The translations under genes and the position numbers were made by a program. Positions 22,880-34,739 of a DNA stretch of 64,000 nt are shown here, piece by piece (within the stretch, counting starts at the first letter, position 1; every line of letters starts with the position of its first letter). The notes under the pieces are model-generated. The model was not told the origin of the DNA. It saw only the letters and a program-made list of their open reading frames with translations, and searched no databases. The stretch lies in assembly GCA_035578905.1 (NCBI GenBank), contig JAQJVL010000256.1:152501-216500 (forward strand). The letters run 5' to 3'. Origin of the DNA: Stictocephala bisonia (taxonomy: Eukaryota > Arthropoda > Insecta > Hemiptera > Membracidae).

Positions 22880-25715
22880 TACAGTTGTTCTATCTGTATA
22901 TTTGAAGCTCACAAGAGAATTTGAAGCTATTTATTGGTTATTATATTCAACTTACCGATAGTAAAATGTGTATTATTTTAAGATATTTTGGAAGTTTTGT
23001 GACAAAATTGATAGTTATATTTAATAATTGAGAATTTGATTATTTTACATGTAAAAAAGTGTATTAATTTGTTGGTATTCTACCTAATATTTAAAATTAC
23101 CTATACCATTAGACGATTGTTTATTAAAACTGTTTAAAATAAACTCTATCCCATTAATCCTGAGGGAAAATATAGACATCCAGTGGATTACTTGACGCAG
23201 GTGTGCGTGCATCTGGCTAAATACAAAAACCCTGGTCACGGTAAACCTTCCCTGCTCAGTGTGTTATTTAATATCAACCTTTATTGAAGCAAGCAGCAGT
23301 TTAATAAAACGTATTTTTAATATTTATTCGGAAATATTTTTATTAGTTCTCTTTATTTTTTCTCATTTTCTATATTACTTATACAGTTACAACAAATGAA
23401 TAAAATAAGACTCCTGTTGCATCCTAGTTATTGTGTCTGCAGAAATATTTAATATATGTACATTAAAAAAATCATCTATTTATGTAAACAATTTTCTCTG
23501 AGCACATAGAGTTTCAGAGAAAACGTTTGATGAAATAATAACAGGACACAGTTACGGATCAAATCCGAAGTCATCTAATTATCAATTTGAGTTATTTGTA
23601 AGTAGAATTATGATTTATGGCAACTGATCATACAAATAGAATGCATTTACTATACATTTTATTATAAGGGTGAAATCGATAAATATATCGGGGTGCTTGA
23701 ATATTTCATCGATCATAGGACACTGTGACTAATTAATCAAGGTCATACATATATTTATTTATTTACAGTATAAAATAATATATTTTTTCTTTACACAAAT
23801 CTACAAATATATGTCAGTGTTAAAGCAGTCTGTAAAACTAGTTTGATAGGAGAGTAAATTAATATGGAATACCTGACATATTTTTATTTAAGCATACGAT
23901 ACTCACCAAAATTAGATACATACCAGGCCATGGTTCTAGTCGTTTAGGAGAAGTCACTCCAGTGAATATTCCCCGCCACATTTCTCCTACGTCTATTGTG
24001 TAAAGTCTTTTCAAAATCTTATTTAGGTCGGCTGCTATGTTTATATAGTTTGATCGATGGTGCCAGTGTTATTGAAATTAAATATGAACACTGGAATAAA
24101 GATTAAGAAAGTATTAACAATAATGATTAAAATAATGCCGTTTCTTCTGTAATATTGTAATTTTACAATAACGTATTTTGTTACATGCCACGAGAAAAAT
24201 GCAAACACTCGTTAAATAATAAAAATATATTTTTAGAAAAAAAAAACAGCTGATTTTGTTCTATCTGAGAACACGATGGTTAGAATATACGGTAGGTATC
24301 ATGACGAGGCTGTGCAGAATACTGTGACCTCACATGGGCGAAATCAGCTGGTTTGATTATTCTATTAAATACTGGTAACTAAATCAACCAATCACGTGTA
24401 AGTATTTTCTAGTTACCGTGTCCGAGATGTTTATTTTTTATATTAATGTACCAATGTCGTTGAAGAGGGAAATCTATCGATGCGCATGCTCAAACCACAC
24501 GCCCATAACTATGGACTGGTCAATAATATCTTCTATGGTAGTAAGTTATCAGATTTATGCTTCATAACTATTATCAAATCAAATTATGGGTAATAAAATC
24601 AATGTTTCTCACACCTAAATGTTTGTCAGTTGTGACTAAAAATTTAATTAATTTTTCTCAGAAATATCTCACAAATATTTTTATCCGGATTTGAATTTAT
24701 TTTTATGTTTTTAGTGATCTGGTTTAACTGATGCATGCCGAAAAATTATGAGTAGAACATTATTGGAATCTATTTATCTATTTGAGCTGCCCATTTGTTT
24801 AATATTTTTAATTATATATTTATAATTATTTTTTTAATTTCAATATAGTATCATTGGAGTTAACTACTGTAATCACAGTCTTTATACAAATGTAGAATTT
24901 TAAAATATCTACATGTTTTCTTCTATGTGTGTGAAGAATAGCCAATTGAACACGACAATTGAACGAACTGGAAAAGAAATTGTTTAACTTTTCATTATAG
25001 ACTATGTAAAGAACTCACAATTTTACATATAACTTTCATTAAAATATATAAAATGTATGTAACTATATTTATAGTTGTTAGTGCCATTTTCAGGATAACT
25101 TTCTTAAACAAGCTTTCAAATTCATCAAAATCTTATTTCTGCTTCTTCTCATGACATAATATGAAACATAAGAGTCTTTATATGAGCATCTTACTTAATG
25201 ATAGTACATGTTTAAAATATATATGTATTTTGATTACAGTTTTGTGTGAATTTATATCAATTTAAAATGCACAGTGAACAGCAATTTTCTATTTCATTAC
25301 TCTTTTTCTCAACTCTACCCATATCACATCACTTTGCGCTTTTGATTGTGGACTTATTGCACAGGCCATTTTACTGCAAGGGCTTTAGAATTCATTGGTC
25401 TCCCCATTACCATTGGACTGTATGAAATTAATTGGATGTGACGTCGAGGTTAGAGTGCGTGGACATTCTGGAATACTTGTTGAAAATAAACTATTAATCA
25501 TTTTTCTGTATGAAATTAATTGTAACAACGTTTTTGTTGATAGCTTGTACTTAATATAAAAGGGAAAAATAAAGTTGGTAGTAGATAATACAATGATAAT
25601 TCACATCGCCAAAATAAGGAAAAATATATTTTTAAAATGTAACTTACAAAAATAAATGTAGTTAAATATTCATATAACTCCTTCTTTGAAAACCAACTGG
25701 TTATATGAATATTAT
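22880..25715. other. Mostly featureless AT-rich stretch with a promoter-like patch
   Basis: No gene is supported. At 23160-23245 a short segment ('gtggattacttgacgcaggt') resembles, inverted, 60955-60990. At 24290-24530 the sequence is less AT-rich and holds CCAATCACGTG (24389-24399) and a GCGCATGC word (24483-24490), the latter resembling an NRF1-type core. A transcription start there cannot be shown. Confidence 0.4.
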
Positions 25716-25721
25716 AATATA

Positions 25722-25970
25722 GTGCAAGTAAACGTGACACAACATAAAGTTATTACAATATAAGCACAAAATGCACAAATATATTACAATACAAGTACAA
25801 AATGCACAAATATTATGGTGACCTATTTCGGTGAACCACGCTCACCTTCTTCACACCAGAGGGATTCACCATAATAGTTGTGCATTTTGTACTTGTATTG
25901 GAATATATTTGTGCATTTTTTGCTTATATTGTAATACATTTGAGTTGTGTGAAGTTTACTTGTATTGTAT
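25722..25970. mobile_element. Family N fold-back MITE, complete, tip-deleted
   Basis: The left arm is about 25722-25868 ('gtaaacgtgacacaac' to 'accagagggattcacc'). The right arm is about 25869-25970, reading back 'ataatagttgtgcattttgt' to 'gttgtgtgaagtttac'. Compared with 8130-8428, the right arm lacks the 'ctctggtctgaggaaggtga...ttcacc' tip segment, so the palindrome is asymmetric. Overlapping 74- and 111-codon frames are by-products. Confidence 0.85.
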
Positions 25971-25974
25971 ATAT

Positions 25975-26395
25975 ACCAACACGTACTATGTTAATTACAA
26001 AACCATTTATTTACAGCCAGAAAGTTTAATCTGTTGCTTAGTTTACTTTAACCCGGTGAATCTGTATATTTGTCAAACAAAAACAAATATAATTCTTCCG
26101 TTTTATACAGGAAATAAGAAGTCAACAGTATTTTTTTGTTCGGTGATAAATATTTTATTCTGTTAGTCTAGAATCTACTCTCTTCTTTATGACTGGAATA
26201 TTTTAGAAAAGCTTTTAGTCTAAGGACGTGACTATTAGGCATTATTTATGGTTTTAGCTTTTCAAAATTAAATTATCTATATGTTATTGACACTATACAG
26301 GAACATTTATAAATTTAAAGTAGTTTCACTCGATCTTAAATGTTTATATTGTACTTTAGGTAAGAAGTTTATGACAAGAATAGGATATGTTTGAG
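25975..26395. other. Non-coding spacer
   Basis: AT-rich with no feature that I could identify. Confidence 0.45.
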
Positions 26396-26404
26396 AATAA
26401 AATA

Positions 26405-27140
26405 AAATGTCTTTTTTAGAAGTTGGCAGTGAAGTTTTGCACTATGACAAACACCTGGGCGTACAAAACAAAATGTCCTTTTAAGAAGTTGGCTGTGAGA
26501 TTTTGCACTATGGCAAACACCAGGGCGTGCAAAATAAAATCTCCTTTTTAAATGTTAGCTGTGAGGTTTTGCTCTATGACAAACACCAGGGCATACAAAA
26601 TACAATCTCCTTTTAAGAAGTTGGCTATGAGGTTTTGCACTATGACAAACACCAGGGCGTACAAAATAAAATGTCCTAAGCAGTTGGCTGTGAGATTTTG
26701 CACTATGACAAACAACTTAGCGTATAAAATAAAATATCCTTTTCAGAAGTTGGCTGTGATGTTTTTTACTATGTCAAACACTAGGGCGTACAAAATAAAA
26801 TGTCCTTTTTAGAAGTTAGCTGTGAGGTTTTGCACTATGACAAACACCAGGGCGTACAAAATAAAATGTCCTTTTAAGCAGTTGGCTGTGAGGTTTTGCA
26901 CTATGACAAACACTAGGGCGTACAAAATAAAATGTCCTCTAAAGAAGTTGACTGTGAGGTTTTGCACTATGACAAACACTAGGGCGTACAAAATAAAATG
27001 TCCTCTAAAGAAGTTGGCTGTGAGGTTTTGCACTATGACAAACACTAGGGCGTACAAAATAAAATGTTCTCTAAAGAAGTTGGCTGTGAGGTTTTGCACT
27101 ATGACAAACACTAGGGCGTACAAAATAAATTGTTACTAAA
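26405..27140. repeat. 66-bp tandem array, 11 units
   Basis: 'ttttgcactatgacaaacac' recurs every 66 bp, with its 'gcac' at 26439, 26505, 26571, 26637, 26700, 26766, 26832, 26898, 26964, 27030 and 27096. One unit is 63 bp. The period is a multiple of three and the unit lacks stops in several frames, so long open frames appear on both strands with a repeated 'AVRFCTMTNTRAYKIKCP' on plus and 'LYALVFVIVQNLTANF' on minus. I treat this as satellite, not a repeat protein. The last four units ('tcctctaaagaagttg') are the most alike. Confidence 0.9.
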
Positions 27141-27144
27141 TTAC

Positions 27145-27695
27145 TAAACATTTGATTACACGCCAAGTTAACAGAATTAGTCAAGTTGGACATTCTTTTT
27201 TGCACAATAATTTAAAAGGAGTGGTTTCAGTTCTTGAGTGAGCATCTCTTATCTACACTCCTGACTTGGAAAATTACTCGCTACGTAGAATTACATTGAC
27301 CATACCTAATCCTTTGCAAACACAGTGACCTCTTTGTTACATTTATGTAATAAATATACTTTGCTTTTCGAAAAGCGCACTAAAAAGCGGTTATTTTTAT
27401 TTTTCATCATGATTGACAGTAATTCTCAATTTAAACTGTTCTGTTTAAGTTATGTTCCATCCCTAATTTACAAAGAAAAGTATTTTACTTCTACACCAAT
27501 TTTAATAATATTTTTATAATTACTTATTAACCTCTCTTGTATTGTAGAATGTGGAACAGCTGACTGAGTGGATATATCATAACGCACTCATAACAATCCT
27601 GAACCTTAGATCCACTTCATGAATAATGTTGCATTTACAATCTCAAGAACGTTGCCTTTGTTTAATACTAAATACTTGAATATATAAATCCATTT
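27145..27695. other. Non-coding spacer
   Basis: No gene or repeat was recognised. Confidence 0.45.
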
Positions 27696-27699
27696 AAAT

Positions 27700-28295
27700 A
27701 ATAGGCAAAGCCCAGATGACTCACTAACTCACTCACTCTTTACTAACTCTCCAACTTCCCTTGAAGGTACAGAACTGAAATTTTGTACACTGTTTCTTCA
27801 AGTATTCAATAGGAAAAGTAGAGTTATTATTTTTATTATTATTTTCATCTTATTAATAAAGTACTCATAAAAGGTAGAAACTACCTATAAAAGATTGTTC
27901 CATAAGGATAACATTGGGTTGATTTTAGTAAATTAATAACAGCTGTTTTGTAAAAAAAAGCATGTTTATTTTGTATGTTTGACATTATACTATTGATGCA
28001 TTTTTTATAATATAATATGAGTTTCATCATTAGCTGTTAAATAAAGAAAAATGAAATTCACACGTTTGAAATAGGCTAAGTAACACCATTGGGAATTTAA
28101 ACTAATTAATAGGTAGACACGCAATTAGTGTGAGTGAGATACTGTGTATAAATTTTATATTTTTTTATTTTACGTTATACAGTTAGTACACTCTTATTTG
28201 TAGTCAAATGCCACATGCCAAGGCTGAAGGCCGAGATGTAACGAGCGCAGCGAGCGTCATGGTTGACACGCGAAGCGAGCAGGGGTGTCCTCTAG
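27700..28295 (+). mobile_element. Helitron-like non-autonomous element, copy 1
   Basis: The 3' end has the arrangement expected of Helitrons: a GC-rich block of short palindromes ('gagcgcagcgagcg', 'cgcgaagcgagc') followed by 'aggggtgtcctctag' and ending in CTAG before T at 28295. The 5' side begins near 27700 with 'gcaaagcccagatgactcac' and a CTCACTCACTC stretch. Length is about 600 bp with no rep/helicase ORF. The 3' half aligns with 44880-45122. Helitron assignment rests on terminal features and is by resemblance. Confidence 0.7.
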
Positions 28296-28299
28296 TATA

Positions 28300-31200
28300 A
28301 TACTATAAGAAAATAAATTCTAAATACAAATAATTCAACACTTTAAAAATAAGACAGGAATTTGCAACATTTTTTCTAATTTTATACACATTAAAATTGG
28401 TTTATTTATTGTTTTAATTTTACCACATTAGTGTTGTAGGAATGCACATGACTGTTAGTGATGTTGTTGGTGATAGAGAAATTGAATCATGAAGTCACTA
28501 AAAGGAACTGGAGCAATAACAGCGTTACTGAACAATAACTGAATTATCTGCAACAGTTTTCATCGGTTGCTTTCCCAAACAGAACTGAAGCCGTAATATT
28601 CTACTGTAATAATTTGATTTTAGTGTAGATGTATATTATTTAATAAATATTTGTTTGTTATTATTTCCATAATGTTATATTTATTTTTCTCATGCGTAAT
28701 ACTAAATTAAGTCATTATTATTCATCCATACTTATTTTACTTCTTTATTTTTACTTTAAAATAAAATAAATAGCTAGTTTTGCACAGTTGCATTAGAAGT
28801 AAATCTTTTTAAACATTTTCTTTTAGATTTCACAATTAATTGACTAAATAAACATTGACAACAAAGACATTTTGTATAAAAGAATATTTATTCTGTAACC
28901 TTAAAAAATTTAAATAATGTATGACAGTTTTAAAATTAATTATAATGCATTTAATAAAGGCAGTAACATTTTAAATATGATGATAAAATAAAAAATATTG
29001 TAAGTTTTTTTAGGTTTTATGATATTTATGCATTTTAAACAAATTCATATTCATCTTATAACTGTAGAATTAAAACAATTGTGTATAATTCTAAATTAAA
29101 ATTCCTACCAATTAAGATAATTTGTAATATGTTGATTTAATATTGGTTTTAACACTATTACAATAATCTGGTTCAACAATGTTATTAAATAAATGGCTAT
29201 ATATAATAACACCAAATACACGCACAAAATAACTTAGTCTACTTGATATATATTGGCCTCCTGTGTAGGCGTCCCTCTTAAGTTTCATGAGCCACTTCTT
29301 TTGGCGGTAATCCTGGCCGCAGGTGGCACTTTGTGGGTTGATATATCCTATGAGAGTTTCTTTCCCAACGCTCTAAACACGACCCCTGTTCTTTAAGGCT
29401 AGATAAATTTTTTATCGAAAACTAAAAAAATGTTGCTTATTGACTGATAAAATTATAATTGGTTGGTTTGCAGCCGTCATCAATATAAAACGTATATTAA
29501 TTATTTTTAAATTTATACAACAGGCCGAAAACCTCTTCTTCACTACGGAGTGGTTCTCTACACTTGCCCCTCTCTCCATGATTATCTCTAAACATAAATA
29601 TAAAATATCAGCGTGCTGCTGTTCTTCTAGATAACACAGTTTTATGGACTACAACATTTATTTACAAACATTTTAGAATTGTTCTTCTAACAATAATCAT
29701 TACTCCAATTACACTGACGATATTCGATATTGGCTTAATAGATTTTTTTATATTCGTTTATTTCATATTTTTCCTATTTATGTATTTTCATTTATAGCAG
29801 ATGTAAAAATTTTGGACTTTCGCCAAAGGTAACCTATGAAATCTTATCAAGCGTTTAAATATTATCAAATTAGTAAAACATTGTTTGTACTGTACATATA
29901 TGTTATATATATCATCATTTTCGTTTATAAAAAAATTATTTTGAAAATATATATTTACAAAAGTGTTGAAATTGTACCTCTGACATCAGCAATTACTCCA
30001 AATTACATTGATGATTTTCTATATAGGGTTGATACATTTTAATTTCATCTTCATGTATGTCATATTGTTGATACAGACTATTTTCAAATCGTATGGTAGA
30101 ATTTTTTATTGTTCCTGTTTATGTATTATAAAAATAGATATTATTTCACTTCGTCTTGTTCCCCCGTCTTCGGCCACTACATGAACGTTTTACTTTTTAA
30201 CTTTACTTTTAATTTTAAATTTTAAAGTAAATAAGGTCTCAACGATCTAACTTTGTGGTGAAGTAAGTTTCTTAAATACTCTCCAGTGACAACGTCGGCA
30301 GTGGTTACCGCCCTAGAACAGTTCTTACTGGAAGGACGTTCGTATTCATTTTGATTGTTTCATATCATCAGAGGTGAGATTTAATCCCTTATCTTAATTC
30401 ATGTGTTTGCTGGAGGATGTTCCATTTGGAGTTCTTCTCCTTTTCCTTTACGACTCAGCTTGCACTAAGATTTATATTCATAAATACGGAGGTGTTTCCT
30501 GATCGTTTTAACACCAACTGCATTTAAAATTTTTGGTTTAATAAATTGTTTAGGTTTACTTACAGATTTGTAAAGCAATATTTAATTTTATATTTTTCCA
30601 CCGTGTTTATAAAATATAATGTTTATTGTTGATTTCCAAACATAAGAGCTAATTTATTCTCCCATTTCGTACTAAATACTTCTAAGCCTTTATATTCACA
30701 ATATGTGTATAACATATTATCAGGAATTTCATTTTATGGTTGTAGAATTTATTTTACTTAACTTTTAATATTTCAGTCTGCATCAATTATAAATAATGAC
30801 TTAATGAAAATAAGTATGAAGATAGTTTGAAATGGAGTTTGACAGATAGACAAAAACAGGATGTATAACTTTTGATCAGGTATAAAGCAATGAATACTAT
30901 ATAAGTTTCACTTTGTTCTTTATTTTTTGTGTTTCTTTATTTCTTGTGTTTCATTATTTCGTTTTGAAGTTTCTATTCATGAATTCATGAGATCCAATAC
31001 ATTTATAACTATTTATTTTAAATTTATAATATACCCTCGTATGTTAACTATATTTACCATACATCGCCAATTTTCTACGTTATTCGAACCTAAATCTCTG
31101 TAAAACACACTTAACTAGAAAGCTAACCGCTAATGAGTATTAGGAGGTTGTGAAGCACATATTTAAGGTAAATAGTGTGGTTTCATTATTGTCAACACAA

Positions 31201-32470
31201 ATTTCTGGTTAACTCGGCTTAGTGCAAAACTTCAACTATGAATATCTCCCATAATGTAATTGTATGTAACAAACAGAAACAGTTATGGCATATCGAATCT
31301 GTCTGGCCAAAACTTTTATGAAGCACTTCAATAAACAACTTCGTTTTTTTCAGATCTTGAGTATTTTTATACTTGCTTTTTAATTATTTACTGTACATAA
31401 GATACGGCAAGAAAGAAAATACGAGTAATAAATACTTATACACACACGTATTTCACCTTAAATAATAAAATGTTTCGATAACTAATATATTAGTTAAATA
31501 TATGTCATTGTTAAATATTTCTTAATTACGTTAAATAAAATGTTAGAAAATTAAGTTAAACAAAACCAATGTTTATTAACACGTTAACATGACTGTAGAA
31601 TATTACTAAGTTGATTATTTTAAACAAACGTCCAAAAATTTTGATATTTGATATTTTGATAAACTGAAAAAGTTTGATATTAAACATATACCATTCCCAT
31701 TTTGCATTGCAACAACTAATATTTAATGTCTTATTTAATGGTACTTTAGTTTAAAATTAGATTTTAGTATTCAGGTGCATTCATCTATGTATATTATCGA
31801 TTTTACTGAGATTATATTAGTAAGTTCATGCAATTTTCTTTTTTAAATCATCCACCTTAATTTCATTACATCGACTTATTTCTTTGTTTACTTTTCTTGT
31901 TTTAGGTTGGTACAGCAATATATTGTTTAAATTAAAGTACTAGATTTATACATTTGTACAATTTACATTTTGTATTTTGTACATTTTACATACAAAATAC
32001 TTACCATTCCTAAATAATAATAAAAATTAGTAGATATTTTAATAGCATACACTTGTACACTGTACTTCTGGAACAGTATCAATTAGATGAGTAAAAACAA
32101 AAATATAGTATTGAAAATGAAGGTTTAACCATGTTTACCGCTGTTTGTGGTTAAGCGAGGGAAATTAATATTTTTAAAAAATCAAAAACTTTTTGTAGTA
32201 ATTTCCAAGATATGTACAAAATCTCTCTTGTCATATAATTCCAGTAATATTTACAATCTATACATACTGATTTATTACATTAAAAGCAATATTTTGGTTT
32301 GGATAAATACACAAAAAAATTAGTTTGTTTTGTGAGAGAAAAACAATCCTTTAGTTTTAAAAATATGTATGTTTTAAAGGAAACATTTGTTTTGTTTTGT
32401 AAAATATTTATTTATCGAAAAAAATTCTGTTACATTAATTATCTTTATAACCAATTGCTTTTAGGATTTT
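28300..32470. other. Long non-coding AT-rich stretch
   Basis: I find no gene or transposase relic in these 4.2 kb. A GC-richer patch at 29260-29380 ('gagccacttcttttggcggt') loosely resembles 4850-4885. Another at 30270-30450 is unassigned. Remaining frames of 60-70 codons are AT-driven. Confidence 0.45.
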
Positions 32471-32476
32471 TTTACC

Positions 32477-32618
32477 AACACGTAATACCAACAAATTGTT
32501 TATCAACACGTAATACCAACGAATTGTTTATGAATACGTAATACCAACAAATTGTTTATCAACACGTAATACCAACAAATTGTTTATCAACACGTAAAAC
32601 CAACAAATTGTTTATTTT
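32477..32618 (+). repeat. 28-bp minisatellite, 5 units
   Basis: 'aacacgtaataccaacaaat' starts at 32477, 32505, 32533 (as 'aatacgtaat'), 32561 and 32589, a perfect 28-bp period with few substitutions. An open frame over the first units is a by-product. Confidence 0.9.
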
Positions 32619-32619
32619 G

Positions 32620-33360
32620 TCACACTAAAGAATGTCTTAAAAATAACAATGCAAACAATATTAAGTGCTCTAATTCTTACGGTAAGTTTGATTAAAGCTA
32701 ATAGTTATCAAACATGATATTGTTGGATTGCAATTCTTTGAAGAAAATGACTGAAATGGGGTGGTAATAAACGGAAAGCTCGTCCCATTTTACATTAATA
32801 GAGCACGTAAAAATATTCCAGAGAATATTAAATATTCCACGATGACCACGTAGTTATATCTGATTGTTGGGATCCCAACACGTTTCGCAATAAACCAAGT
32901 AGTTTGTGCAACTTACGTGACTCATAATAATGATTAATGACAGTTTTCATAAACTCAGGAATCTGAGTTCTACTAATATATGCCCCCATTTATAGTAGTT
33001 ATTATTGAAGATTGGTAGCATACTATTACAGCTCTATAAAGTTAAACGTTGCAGTATTTCCCCGCGTAATAAAACTACATGTGCTGTATTCTAAATATTT
33101 TTCAGTGAAGTTGTTTATTTGATATAAACGGACAGGTATTGTTTATTTGGTTTTGTCACTCTTTATTAAGGAATATTGTCTAAAACACTAGTGAAGCACC
33201 AAATTTAAGCAATCATTTAAAGGCAGCCATTGTCCTACATTGGTATTCTGCTTACATCTGGCTCCAGCATCGATTGACATCACAATGTTCGGATCTAACA
33301 ACAGAGTCTACCCTTACCTGTCTTACTCGTAAATAGATCAGAATATTTAATAGATTGATT
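32620..33360. other. Non-coding spacer
   Basis: There is a small perfect palindrome 'gttgggatcccaac' near 32866-32879. Otherwise I see nothing recognisable. Confidence 0.45.
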
Positions 33361-33364
33361 ATTA

Positions 33365-33745
33365 ATCATTATGAAACAGATAAGGGTGAATATGAGGGGC
33401 AAATGAGTGTATTGAGTGTAGATGAAATGGTGTAGTCATTGTTACCAACTAAGGTTGACTGTCAGTTGGAGAATTTAGTAATAGCCTAACTACAAGAACA
33501 TCTAAGAGATCGACAGCTTTACTTTGAATCCAATCCACGTAGTTTTGGCATGATTTTAAGCTACCTGAGAAGCTTAACACTCAGTACTCATAACCACACA
33601 GCATTCGGACCGTGACTACCACCCAACACGGACACCCCTGACTGTCTATTTTGATGGTAACCTTTGAGTTAATGCCGTGTCAGTATTGAGTAGACCGTTC
33701 ATAGAGCCAATTGCCTACAATATCCAAACACTTTGTCCTCATTAT
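33365..33745 (+). repeat. Family A dispersed repeat, near full length
   Basis: This copy is collinear with 4185-4610: 'gggtgaatatgaggggcaaa', 'agtcattgttacc', 'ggttgact', 'ctttactttgaatcc', 'cacgtagttttgg', 'aacactcagtactc', 'acccaacacggacacc', 'gccgtgtcagtattgag' and 'atatccaaacactttgtcct'. The 3' 'agctgggttacagcactgc' segment is missing. Confidence 0.8.
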
Positions 33746-33749
33746 TTAT

Positions 33750-34735
33750 GAATCGATTTTTACAAGTGAAATTTTCTAAGCTAACGTTATTTTAATTGCA
33801 TTTTTCATATATTTAGAATTAATTATTTTTAAATACTGCATTTTAAAACGGCTGAAGGTATTTGAACAATTTTACTCATTTTACTGTCACTAATTAACTT
33901 AATAACATATACAAGTCTCAAATTATTTGCTCAAACAGTTTTAGAGGTATTATATTTTGGTGAAAAACACAAATGGACGCACTGAGAGAAAACGAAACAT
34001 TGTATGATATATGTTTATATGACCTGTTCTGTTTGTGTCAACTATCACACCCTAAAGTTGTACGCATCTCTCCCGAAGCACTTAATCATATTGTGTTTTT
34101 ATTGCAGTTTGGTGAAAAAACATACAAATTCCCCTACCATCATAAAAAAATTAGCTTAACTCTCCTAAAAAAGCTAGTCAGTATACAATAAAAACGCCCC
34201 CTTTCCAAAAACAAATATGCAAACTATTAATTGTAGTGTAAACTACTAATTTCATTCAACCATACATTTTTATCCTTTCATATTTTGCATGAAAAATAGG
34301 TTTCATTGTTTGCTCACTTATTAAACGATTAAAACACCACTTTTACGCATAAATATGCCTTAGTTTTCTATAATTCATGGATACATACATGGATATACAT
34401 ACGAACATGTATTACAATCAGTATTGTTTAATTTAGTCCAAACATTTAGTGAAACCTCTAACCTCACTCTCCAATGATATGTATTTTACCTAGGTTTTAA
34501 ACGTACCTAAATTGATTAAATACTTCTATGTCAGGAATATCTAATGTAGCATTTTATTTACAAGTGAATTTCAACTTATTAACATTTTTATTTTAAACTA
34601 GACAAATTCTTTATACAAACGTATAACTAAGAACTAGTAACGTAATTTAAAAAAAAATGTAACAGAAGTTGGGATTTAGAATAGATATGTTACCTAATAA
34701 TTGATAGATTTAAAAGTAATAACACTTAATGTATA
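33750..34735. other. Non-coding, one unassigned 72-codon frame
   Basis: A plus-strand frame at 33973-34191 gives a 72-residue product rich in Leu, Cys and His ('LYDLFCLCQLSHPKVVRISPE'). Its composition is a little less AT-driven than its neighbours, but I recognise no domain, signal or splice context. I do not call a gene. Confidence 0.35.
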
Positions 34736-34739
34736 TTAA

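Noticed and set aside
26552..27139. Long repeat-protein-like open frames on both strands
   Set aside because: They are produced by a 66-bp tandem unit without stops. Frames are open on both strands at once and no start or splice context supports translation.
33973..34191. 72-codon frame as a small gene
   Set aside because: No recognisable domain, signal peptide, splice site or promoter was found. The length is within chance for this composition.
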